This document shows positions 42,788-52,646 of a DNA stretch of 64,000 nucleotides, piece after piece. The notes beneath the pieces were generated by a model. That model made no database searches. It was given only the letters and a program-made list of their open reading frames with translations, and was not told the DNA's origin. Made by a program: the position numbers and the translations under genes. Source of the DNA: Zeus faber (Eukaryota; Chordata; Actinopteri; Zeiformes; Zeidae); the NCBI GenBank assembly GCA_960531495.1, contig OY482850.1, positions 591,343 through 655,342 of the forward strand, in the 5' to 3' direction. Position 1 is the stretch's first letter; the number at the start of each line of letters is the position of its first letter.

Positions 42788-43570
42788 ATGGATATACAAT
42801 CCAGAAGTGTGCGGGACATCTTTTCTGGGATCCCAGATAACAACACCAAGTCCCCAGAATATATGGCAAAAGACTTTCTCCGCACCGCCCTGTGAAGGAT
42901 ATCACCTTTCAGCGGGTTCATCGACTGGGACACCACGTGGGGAATCGTCCCCGCTGCATCATTGTTAAGTTCCAACACTTCAAGCACAAGGAGCTGGTTA
43001 AAAGCAAAGGACGGGAGCTGAAAGGAACCACCCTGGGTATGAACGATCAATTCCACCGGGAGATCAACGATCGACAAAAAGTGCTGTATCCTGTCCTGAA
43101 GGAGAACCGGCAGAAGGGTAAACGCGTATCGAGGGTTGTTGAAAAACTGTATATAGACTGTCTGTTATACCGAGACTCCTCCATCACACCCCGGTTATTT
43201 TGATCATGATGTATGTATTCTTGTAATTCTGGTTCTTATATACTGCAAGATGTAGGAATAAGCATGCTATCTATGTCAGGATTTAAAATATCGCTCACTC
43301 TCATTTCACCTTCCTAATCCCACCTCCCTACTTCTCTCATTATCTCACCTCCCTAATCCCACTCTCCTTACTTCTCCTATCACTCTCACCTCCCTAATCC
43401 CACTCTCCTTACCTCTCCTATCACTCTCACTCTATAATGTCAAAAGCAGAGAATCCATTTCACCGGCCACCATCAAAAGCATGTGCATATGTCTGTTTGT
43501 GTGCAAGCATGTGTTATAGTGTGGTGTGTTGCGTGATGAATAAAGACTGTTTCTTCTTCTTCTTCTTCTT
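42788..43570 (+). pseudogene. L1-type LINE: C-terminal ORF1 and inter-ORF region
   Basis: Continues the ORF1 of 38931-39413 across the LINE insertion (reading IMDIQ then SRSVRDIFSGIPDNN). The conserved L1 ORF1 C-terminal domain is visible: DITFQRVHRLGHHVGNRPRC (about 42895-42955), FHREINDRQKVLYPVLKENR (about 43052-43112), KLYIDCLLYRD and a stop near 43202. One stop at 42894 interrupts it. ORF1 proteins are RNA-binding trimers. After it comes a pyrimidine-rich tract (43290-43440) with a unit of about 48 nt repeated, also found at 57090-57185. A GAATAAAG signal and a (TTC)n run end it near 43573. Confidence 0.8.
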
Positions 43571-43574
43571 CTTG

Positions 43575-44180
43575 ATTTGGAATAAGCATGCCCCAATAAA
43601 GAAATTCAGGATTTCTGGGAGGGACAACCCTTGGATCATGGAGGAACTATCTAACCTGATCAGGAAAAGGAATGCCTCCTGGGCCAAGGCTAGATCTACT
43701 AACTCCCATGCTGACTGGACTGACTTTAGAGCTCTGAGAAAAAAAAGACACAATCCATCCTTGGGTATCCAAGTCAGAATATTACTTAAAATCAATTTTT
43801 GGAAAATCTCAATCTTATCTTGATCTTTATCTTAATTGTTGGGCACTTGAATACATATTTTATATCAGCTGGGTCTGTTTTTAATACATATGCAGCAGGG
43901 TCTCGGGGCTCTAATTTGAGTTTTAACACCACTATCCTGTACCCACCTAGTTGACTCAATCACCCATTGTTTCTAGACCCATTTCCAGTGTGGAAATTTG
44001 TAAAGCTTTGAAGGACCGGACAACTTGGATCCTGATCTTTTGAAGCTTGCAGCTTATTTCTTTGCTAAGTTATTGCTCATATGTTTAATCAGAGCCTCAA
44101 GGCTAATAACATCCCCAAAATCTGGAAAGCAGCCTATGTTCTCCCCTTAAGGGTAGGGACCCTTCGGGATTAAACAACTA
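43575..44180 (+). pseudogene. L2-type LINE fragment
   Basis: NKHAPIKKFRISGRDNPWIM and ELSNLIRKRNASWAKARS (about 43579-43700) are the endonuclease-RT linker of fish L2-like elements. After a gap, FNQSLKANNIPKIWKAAYVL (about 44081-44140) is the early RT block. Both ends are truncated and the catalytic part is absent. Confidence 0.7.
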
Positions 44181-44443
44181 ATGGGGCATGGCTAAATAGA
44201 TTGATATATGACCATTCCAACCACCCTGGCCCGAACTCTCTATGACAACAGTTCAGTATATATGAATGATCAAAGATTGGCCAATTTGAAGGGGGGGGGG
44301 GGGGGGGCTTACTTGATTAATATACTGTATTACCCTTTCCTGAGTCCATCAAAAGAGTCTGACCCAATAGAAAGCTGCTCAGGAACATTGATGTTTCTAA
44401 CTTTAAAATTGTAGCTAGAGCAAAAGTGAAAGTGTAACTCCTT
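44181..44443 (+). repeat. Fish mid-repetitive family, upstream-type unit (partial)
   Basis: Shares the AACTCTCTATGACAA and ATGAATGATCAAAGATTGGC blocks with 45930-45980 and 46680-46740. A G homopolymer of about 18 lies at 44290-44307. Confidence 0.6.
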
Positions 44444-45584
44444 GGCCACACCAGAAGCGGCAACATCAGTGTCATGAAAACGTTGCGTCATTTGACGATT
44501 CGTCAACTTCTTCTGGGTCCGTCTTTACTCTGTCTACAGTGTGTTCACGTAAACAGCATTCTCGCGACTTTAAACTTCAAATCGTGAAATTTCTCAACTT
44601 TCAATGGGTAAGTGAATAAGGTGAATCTTGCTTTCGTTTTCAATCGTTTACTTTTCATTTTATTCACACTTGGAGTCTGTTTGATTATGAACATAGTTGG
44701 ATTAGTTTGTAAGTTTAGCGTTTATTGTTTATATTTCACACATCAGTTTCTGGCTAGAATACAATGCATTTCATCACTGGAATGAGTAATAAGCTTTAAA
44801 TACATTGTGGCTATGAACAGGAAGAGGGCTGTGCTGATTCTTCTCCGTGGGTCCGAGGGAGAAGCCAGGGACGGCAGTCGTGGGTTGGTCCCATTAACCA
44901 GAGGAGGATGCAGGAGATTTCCACAATCTACACGTGTATTTATTCAACTGTTTCTGTAATGAAGTGTTTTCTGATTTTTTTTGTTTTAGTTATTTGTGGT
45001 TTCGATTATTAAATGAAGGAAAACCTGCAAAATAGATAAATTCTTGTACATTTGATAAAATATATGAATACTTTCATAATACCTTATAAATAAATTGACA
45101 GATTTCTCAACTACAAATATCTATTGCTTGAAGTCAGTTTGACGAGAGCTCACACATAGTGACTCCAAGCAGCAAGGAAACTGTAGTGCTTCGTGTTGCC
45201 AACCGGTACAGTATACCAGACCAATAAAGTTTATAAAACGTCTTCCCAAGTATAAAGTAAAAAATAAAGTCTATTCCAGGGCATGATATTTGTTTTCCTG
45301 CTGGAATGATAATATTTTAGTTACATCAGTGAGGTTTATTTTGTTGTAGGGGAAAATGTACGGACCGCACCTCTGCAATATCTGTGTGTGTTTGATGCAT
45401 ATCAGGCTTGGTAATTAATTTTTTTCACTAAATACATCTTTTGAATGGACCTCTTTGGGAATCTACGCTCCAGTTTATGTTTTGCATTTGGAAAAATAGA
45501 GCCGAGTCCTAACAAAACACGAGGGGTTTCGGAACCTCGCGTCTTGGTGCTTTCATGACGCTGACGCTTCTGCTAATTGTGACC
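44444..45584. mobile_element. Candidate inverted-repeat element within the repeat array
   Basis: The left end (44444-44483) has GGCCACACCAGAAGCG, then TCAGTGTCATGAAAACG. The right end (45547-45584) gives, as reverse complement, GGTCACAATTAGCAGAAGCG, TCAGCGTCATGAAAGC. The arms match with small gaps. The interior is unlike the repeats on either side. It contains ATGG|GTAAGT (donor-like, 44604), a 48-codon frame at 44814-44960 starting MNRKRAVLILLRGSEGEAR, and CCAATAAAG (45222-45230). No transposase is present, so it would be non-autonomous. No target duplication could be fixed. Confidence 0.4.
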
Positions 45585-47065
45585 TTCCACATTGATTAAC
45601 ATGGAAGCGGAAGAAATGTGAAGCTACTAGCTTCAAAATTGTAGGAGAAGCGTTCACAAAAAAGGTGCGGCATGAAATATAAGAATGAGAATAATAGAAG
45701 ATTAACAGTAAGTTGGCTTCGTCAAACCAACTAGAATATGTAGTTTGTAAACAAACTTTAAGTTGGCTTGACAAAGCCAAGCTGTTATTGACAGAAAGAT
45801 GTTAACATCTCCAATAAGCCATACTGCAATTTTTGACAGCAAATGGTTCAATAGTTGTCAAAGTAAGAGGGAAATGGGCAGGGCCTCGCAAATTGATATG
45901 CAACATCTTAGTCCAACAACCCAACCCCCAACTCTCTATAACAAACGGGTCAAGAGATATGAATGATCAAAGATTGGCCAATTACGAGAGGGGGTAGGGC
46001 TTAATAGATTTCCAACAAAATCAATCAGCATCGATCCTTTACGACAGGCTTAAGTAGCATAGCAAGTTTGGAGGCTCTAGCATTAAAATTGTGGGACTAT
46101 GAAGACTTCAAAAAATACATTTAAATCAATGGAGCTGAAAAAGAATGATTGATGAAGGAGTGATGGGAGTGGGGCATGATAATGACAACTTACACCTAAG
46201 TCTGACCCAATATAAATCTGCAAAGCAACTTTTGGGTTTCTAGCTTTACAATTGAAGGAGTAAGAGCAGGAGTAACAATGGCCCATTATAAGTCTGGGAT
46301 AAAAAAGGGATGAAAAAGCAAGTGAAAGAAAGGATAGAAGTGAGCAATCTGTACAAAAAGCACATGCAACACACGCAGGCACACCCTGAAGATGCCCAGC
46401 AATTTCGGAGCTGATAGCTTCAAAGCTTTAGTAGTGTTCAGAAAATAAAGTTGCGTAATAAAATGAAATAAAAAATGAATGTAAAGTTTGTGACCAATCT
46501 TTGAGTTGGCTTGACAGAGCCAAGCTGTAATCGACAGAAGGATTTTAACATTTCCAACAAGCCTTCCCCCAAGTCTCTACAACAATTAATAGCTATGAAG
46601 TTACAAAGATTGACCAATCAAGAAAGGGGGCAGGTCTCCGCCAATAAATATGCGACATCTATGAAGTCCAATAACCCAACCCCCAACTCTCTATGACAAA
46701 TGGTTGAATAGTTATGAATGATCAAAGATCGGCCAATCAGGGGAGTGGGAGTGGGCTTAATCGATTCACAACATCAATCAACATCAATCCGTTTGGACAG
46801 GCTTAAGTAGCATAGCAAGTTTGGAGGCTCTAGCTTTATCAACGCCGGCAGTGTGACCATACCATCAGAGCAGTTGGAAAAATGGCCCATCATAAGAAAA
46901 TAAAAAAAAAATGGATGAAAAAGCGAGTGAAAGAAAGGATAAAAGTGAGCTGCAACACATACCAGCATACTGCAAAGATGCCCAGCAATTCTGAAGCTGG
47001 TAGCTTCAATGCTGTAGGAAAAGTAGCGTTTAAAAAAATATGATAAAATATAAAAAAATATAATA
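45585..47065 (+). repeat. Fish mid-repetitive family, upstream-type units
   Basis: Two or more copies of a long unit. GTTGGCTTGACAAAGCCAAG (45763-45782) recurs as GTTGGCTTGACAGAGCCAAG (46505-46524). The AACCCAACCCCCAACTCTCT block occurs at 45919 and 46674, and TTAAGTAGCATAGCAAGTTTGG at 46050 and 46803, so the period is about 750 bp. The GGCTTGACAAAGCC core is an imperfect palindrome. No protein is coded. It joins the units that follow at the AAAGCTGCAAGCAGCG terminus near 47073. Confidence 0.65.
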
Positions 47066-48689
47066 ATAATTAAAGCTGCAAGCAGCGATGACTGGCTCCT
47101 CGAGGTGCAAGTGTCGGTAGGATCTGATAAACAGGTTTGGAGGAGTCCGCGAAAGTACGGAGCAAGAAAATGACCAGAAAGAGAAAGAAATGACAAAAAT
47201 GTCACGTAAACAGTGCCTTTTTCTCAACATGAAATGCAAGGCTCTACCACTGCCACACCTTGTGACGAAAACCAAATCTTTTAATTACTATTAATTGTGA
47301 TGATTGTGTGATTTTAATTGTCGTCACCAAGTTTGAAGTCAATCCGATAAATGGCCTAAGTGGAGTTCATGAAAGTACAAAGCATGTAAATGAACAAAAA
47401 ATTACTAAAATTTAATCCAATATGGCTGACTTCCTGTTGGGTTTCGGTCGTGGTGCTAATATTTATTATATATATATATATATATTTTTTTTAGTCGAGA
47501 TATTGCAGATCTAATCGTGATATTAGATTTGTGTACCCAATTTGGTGAGTTTTCGTGGAAAAAAGTGAATAGGTTTGATTTTTTTTTTCTTCTAGGGCGG
47601 CCATTTTGACATGCCCATGCACAGGACCCATAGAATATGAAATTACACATTGGGACTGACGAGTGTGCAAAGTTTCGTGATTTTTCGAGCTTCTTAAGGC
47701 CCCAAAAGTCAAGTAAACACAGTGTTTTTTCGAACATGAAATTCAACGCGTTGCCACACGCACATCGTGTGACAAAAACAAAATAATTTAGTTAATTTTA
47801 ATCCCCTTGGTGTCTTGTAGACGCTCCCCACGTTTGAAGTCGATCTGATAAACCCCCTAGGAGGAGTTTGTGAAAGTACAAAGCATAAAAAGTGCCTAAA
47901 ATATCACAAAAACACAGATTTTTCTTTTACGAACATGAAATTCAATGCATAGCAACGCCCACATCGTGTGACGAAAATGAAATATTTAAATATCTTTTAA
48001 TCATGAAGATGTCTTGTAGACACTCGCCAAGTTTGAAGCTGATCACATATATGGCCTCGGAGGAGTTTGCGAAAGTACAAAGCTTCAAAATTACCGAAAG
48101 TTAACAAAATGACACATTTAATCCAATGTGGCCGACTTCCTGTTGGGTGTCGGTCCTCACGGCAATATCGTTTTTTTTGTGATGTTACATAAGTGTACCA
48201 AATTTCGTGAGTTTTCATGGAAAAAAGTGAATAGGTTTGATTTTTGAAATTTTAAAGACTGTGTGGTTGGCCATTTGGCCATCCCCATGCACGGGACCCA
48301 TATAATATCAATGGGAAGACCGAGACAAACGTCTGTGCAAAGTTTTGTGAGTCCTCGAGTTTCTTAAGGCTCCCAAAAAGCCCACGCAATTCGGCTGAGG
48401 AACAAGAACAAGAAGAACATAAATGGGCTTGGAAGAGTCTGCAAAAGCATGGAGCTTGAAAATTACCAAAAAGTGACAAAAATTGCACCTTTAATACAAT
48501 ATGGCCGAATTCCGAATTGGGTTTCGGCATTGGCGACGATAGAATTTTTTTTAAGTCTTGTGATGTTAAATATGTGTTCCGAATTTCGTGAGTTTATATG
48601 GAAAAAAGTGATTAGGTTTGATTGTTTGAAATTTTAAAGAGGGTGTGATTGGCCATTTTTCCACGCCCATGCACAGAACCCATAAACTA
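47066..48689 (-). repeat. Mid-repetitive fish repeat family, array 2 (reversed)
   Basis: Same blocks as 1055-2975 in opposite orientation, for example GCGAAAGTACAAAGC near 48069, GGCGGCCATTTTGACATGCC near 47596 and the CCCATGCAC(A/G)GGACCCAT block near 47615 and 48285. It starts with TTAAAGCTGCAAGCAGCGAT (47070-47089). An (AT)n run is at 47465-47485. No coding function. Confidence 0.75.
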
Positions 48690-48944
48690 ATCTAATAATC
48701 TAATAGAGAGGGTTACGTCTGGAAGGGCATCCATCGTAAAATCCATGATCAAAGGTCAAATCAAATCCATGACCAAAATCCAAATCAAACATGCGGACAA
48801 CAAGTCTGATTTCCATACCGGGTCTGTCGAGGCCCGGGTTAACAACGACTGCCACTGGCGCCGAGCAGAGATTGTGCTACTGTCGGCCGAAGAAGGAGAA
48901 GAGGGGGAAGGCGGAGACAGCCTGAGAGGATGAAGGGAAGGTGA
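48690..48944 (+). mobile_element. RTE-type LINE, 5' part (left of the solo LTR)
   Basis: GGAAGGGCATCCATCGTAAAA (48720-48740), the CCGGGTCTGTCGAGGCCCGGG palindrome (48819-48839) and ACGACTGCCACTGGCGCCG are familiar RTE-associated blocks. It continues at 49291 after the LTR. Confidence 0.65.
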
Positions 48945-49290
48945 TGTAGTATAGCGCACAAAATGGCGGCTAATAGAAATAACAGGGCATTTTACTTAAA
49001 ATGGTGCCCAACATATAAAATGTCTCTTTATGACATCTCTCATCCAAAAAGCCTTTATGACGACTTGCCAAATAACCTTTATGACAACTGGCCTAGGAGG
49101 ATATATATATAGGAGCGTGTCTAAAGACTCGAGCTCTCTCTCGCTTGGTCGCTCCTGCTTTGGAGTCGTCTCCTGGTCTTTGTCATTGTGCCAATAAAGG
49201 ATCCATTCTGCATCGCATCCGTCTCCATCTGATTGAAGAATCTCTCGACATCAACAAACCTGGGAGGGATCGGTTTCCCAGATCCCAACA
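48945..49290 (+). repeat. Solo LTR with 4-bp target duplication
   Basis: 346 bp, TGTAGTATAG...GATCCCAACA, flanked by GTGA at 48941-48944 and 49291-49294. A TATA box (GGATATATATATAGGAGCG, 49099-49117) and a poly(A) signal (CCAATAAAGG, 49191-49200) divide it into U3, R and U5. It interrupts an RTE LINE, whose text reads through when the LTR and one GTGA are removed. A solo LTR arises by recombination between the two LTRs of a full element. A 4-bp duplication is typical of gammaretrovirus-like elements. Confidence 0.88.
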
Positions 49291-49294
49291 GTGA

Positions 49295-50190
49295 GTAGAG
49301 TTGAGAGTAGGAACTTTGAATGGTGGCACTATGAAGAGTAAAGAGGGAGAGCTAGCTGACATGATGGAGAGAAGGAAGGTAGATGTACTATGTGTACGAG
49401 AGACCAGGTGTCCCCAAGGGAGAGGTAGTGGTCATTGGAGCAGATCTCAATGGGCATGTTGGCAAAGGGAAAGGATGGAGTTGGCTGTTGTGAAAAACAT
49501 ATTTCAAGAAGAGGGAGGAACACAGGGTGACATACAAGAGTGGAGGAAGGTGCACCCAGGTGGACTACATTTTATGCAGGAGGTGCAATCTGAAAGAGAT
49601 AAGTGACTGCAAAGCGGTGGTCAGGGGAGCAGGGGAGTGTATTGCTCAGCAGCATCGGATGGTGGTCTGTGGGATGACTCTGGAGGCCAAGAAGAGAAAG
49701 AGAGTGAAAGAAGAGCCAAAGATAAAAAGATGGAAGTTGAAAAAGGAGGAGTGTTGCATGCAATTTAGGGAAGAGGTAAGGCAGGCAATAGGTCGAAATT
49801 AACGGTTACCAGATGACTGCGAAACAACTGCAGAAATGGTGAGGGAGACGGCCAAGAAGGTACTCAGTGTATCATGTGGGAAGAGGAAGGAAGACAAGGA
49901 CTCTTGGTGGTGGAATGAGGAAGTAGAGGAGAGCATAGTGCAGAAGAGGTTGGCGAAGAAGAAATGGGATGGTCAGAGAGGTGAAGAAAGTAGACAGGAG
50001 TACAAGCTGATGTGGCGCAAGGCGAAGAGAGAAGTGGCAAAGGTAAAGGAAAGGTCATATGACGAGTTGTATGAGAGGTTGGACAGTAAGGAAGGAGAAA
50101 AGGACTTGTACCGATTGTCAAAACAAAGGCATCAGTCCATGCTGTTGCGCCTCCTACATCAGCATTACGTCCAAAACAAGTTTAATTTTC
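49295..50190 (+). pseudogene. RTE-type LINE ORF, endonuclease and linker fragments
   Basis: MRVGTLNGGTMKSKEGELAD (49301-49360) and KVDVLCVRETRC with the catalytic Glu start the APE endonuclease. The middle is deleted near 49440-49500. VDYILCRRCNLKEISDCKAV (about 49562-49622, the VDYI block) and HRMVVCGM (SDHRMVV-like) end it. WWWNEEVEESIVQKRLAKKK and EKDLYRLSKQR (about 49900-50130) form the linker before RT. RT is absent. Stops and frame changes throughout. Confidence 0.8.
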
Positions 50191-50329
50191 CAACTGAATG
50201 AACACAGCATCAACTTACCTAAGTACGCAGTGAGTGCTGGCAATTACTGCTGAGTGCTGAATTACAAATACAAGTATACACTTGTTTTTCATTATGACTT
50301 TATCCTAAAAATTAGAAGTGGCTGTCTAC
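50191..50329. other. Short unassigned stretch
   Basis: No feature recognised between the RTE fragment and the L2 tail. Confidence 0.4.
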
Positions 50330-50650
50330 TACCTTATAATTCAGTTATAGTATAGACTCTGTGTATAGAGCTCTCTGTATTTTATACCCAACTCATTGTT
50401 ACATACACATCACTGTGTAATTCATGATCTGGTCTCCTGGTCTTTATTAAGCCTAAGGGGACAGCAGCATTGGTATATTTTTATTTACAAAGTCATATTG
50501 GGAACTCCCTTCATATCTGTGTAATCTCCTATTGCTCCACAACAGCTAATATGATTTTCACTCCTCTAGATGGCAAGGTCTCCCTTGAAAAAGAGATTTT
50601 AATCTCAAGGGACTTCCTGGTTAAATAGGTTAAATAAATAAATAAATATA
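50330..50650 (+). mobile_element. L2-type LINE 3' end
   Basis: The degraded C-terminus of ORF2 (IFIYKVILGT, about 50477-50506) is followed by the TCCCTTGAAAAAGAGATTTT and AATCTCAAGGGACTTCCTGG end blocks (50581-50620) and an (AATA)n tail, the usual 3' end of fish L2-like elements. Confidence 0.75.
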
Positions 50651-50659
50651 AACTGAGGC

Positions 50660-51570
50660 ATAAAATCAGGCATACAGCTATTGTAGTAGTAGAATGGGTC
50701 ATTCTAAAGAGCTCAGTTACTTTCAATGTGGAACTGTCATTAGATGCCACCTTTCTAACAAATCAGTTTGTCAAATCTCGGCCCTGCTAGACCTGTCCCG
50801 GTCAACCAGTTATGTTATTGTGAAGTGGAAACGTCTAAGGGCAACAATAGCTCAACCGCACAGTGGTAGGCCACACAAGCTCACAAAACAACACCACTGA
50901 GTGCTGAAGCACATTGTGTGTAAATTGTGTGTATCGTCTGTCCTTGGTTGCAACACTGACTACTGAGTTTCAAACTGCCTCTAGAAGCAAAGTCAGCACG
51001 AGAACTGGGTTATTACAGCCAAGCAGCTGCACACAAGCCTCCATGCACAAAGCCAAGCACTAGGCTGGAGTGATGAAAAGCAGGCTGCTATTGGACTGTT
51101 TTTGGTGGATGCCAGGGGAATGCTGCCTGTCTGAATGCATAGTGGCAACTATAAAGTTTGGTGGTGGAGGAACAATGGTCTGGGGCTCTTTCTTCATGGT
51201 TTGGGCTAGGCTCCTTAATTCCAGATAAGGGAGGTCTTAATGCAAAAGCATACAATGACATTCTAGTGAATTGTGCACTTCAAACTTTGCAGCAACAGTT
51301 AGGAGAGGACCCTTTTCTGTTTCAGCACGACAATTAGAAGAACTTTACTAGCCTGCAAAGAGCCCAGACCTGAACCCCATTAAATTGGATGAATTGGAAT
51401 GCCAATGAGAGCCGGGCCCCATAGCCCGACATCTGTGTCTGACCTCACTGATGCTCTTGTGTCTGAATGGGAACAAATCCCTGCAGCCATGTTCTTGTTT
51501 CCAAAATCTTGTAGAAACCATTCCTTGCCAGAAGAGTAGAGGTTGTTTAAGCAGCAGAAAAGGGGGGATG
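50660..51570 (+). mobile_element. Tc1/mariner DNA transposon, nearly full-length but dead
   Basis: The transposase start is kept: MGHSKELSYFQCGTVIRCHL (50694-50753), the paired helix-turn-helix region with QISALLDLSRSTSYVIVKWK, and the GRPHKLT hinge to a stop at 50898. Catalytic-domain traces follow in broken frames: ECIVATIKFGGGGTMVWGS-like text (about 51137-51190), FLFQHDN (about 51313-51335), SPDLNPIKLDELE (about 51364-51400). It is missing the WSDES region, which is deleted near 51090. Inverted-repeat ends are unclear. Confidence 0.8.
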
Positions 51571-52636
51571 TTGATTGATGTAATGCACAATGACTCAAAA
51601 TTATGTGTTTCTGCAGTGCACCTTGCACTGAGGACAATATATAGTAGGGAGGACCGATGTGTATGACAGGGCACAATACAGTGAGTTGATAAGATAAATA
51701 AATCTGAGATAGATTGAAAGATATTTTAAAGAGTTAAAAAGCAGTATGTTTCCTTTTAGGAAACATTCTCTTCTAGTGTTTACTTGCTACTTGAAAGACA
51801 AAGGTTGAAGGCTAATCATCTGGTAAAAAAAAGAAAAAAAAAAGAAAAAGGCCTTCAAATGCATTCATTCATGATAACTTGTCTGAATGATAATTTCATG
51901 CATGCTTTCAAACAAACTGACATACAAAACACAGGATAAGTTGAGAGGAAGCACTTGAGCATACAGGTTACAGTATTACCGGATACAGGTTCACGGAAGA
52001 ATCGTATGTCACGTAATGTGAAATACAGAGTTAGGATAGGAATCAAGAGCCGATCTGTGTGGAATGGCGTGGAGCCTTCCATTTTGCGCTTCATTCTTGT
52101 CTCCCTCTACACAACCACCCTTCCATCTCACACACCATTGTTGTCATAGACACTAGCTTGTTATGCTTAGTACAGCTGCACTTTGATGGGGTAATTTTTA
52201 CATATAACTAAAACACCCATGCAGGTTAAAGGTGTCGGTAGTGCAGTTGAAGTGGAAGAACAGTGCTGTTATGCAGCCAGAAACCAGAAATCGAGGAATG
52301 GGTGAGATCAATGCTTGCAGACAAAAACGTTTTTAACAGGGAAAATGTGATACTAAAGATGGCAGCACCTGCAGTCACTGATATAGTGGTGACTAAACTA
52401 GCCAGACCTTTGTTGACCTGTTACCTGTGACCAAACACGCTATCAGATTCGCACGTGGCTTTGACATCATGATGTGGTTATTTTGTGGAGTGCTACATGG
52501 TGCAGCGTATAAGCATTATAAAGTTGAAAAACATATGTGCCAACAGCGTCCTGTGAAACATCAATTATCACTCCATGTTAACACCTTTCATTGTAACTAA
52601 ACATGAAATGAAAATGGTAAATGGCTTTTCAGATGA
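51571..52636. other. No gene or repeat recognised
   Basis: AT-rich, with A/G-rich homopolymer at 51827-51850. Frames of 60-108 codons are without domains. It could be shank2 intron or flanking DNA. Confidence 0.45.
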
Positions 52637-52646
52637 CTTCCCATTC
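52637..52646. repeat. Target-site duplication, left copy (10 bp)
   Basis: CTTCCCATTC here and at 55818-55827, directly bounding the minus-strand LINE. Confidence 0.92.

Noticed and set aside
44814-44960. MNRKRAVLILLRGSEGEAR resembling the N-terminus of PARK7/DJ-1
   Set aside because: Similarity covers about eight residues and stops there; the following conserved segment is absent. Kept only as part of the candidate element.
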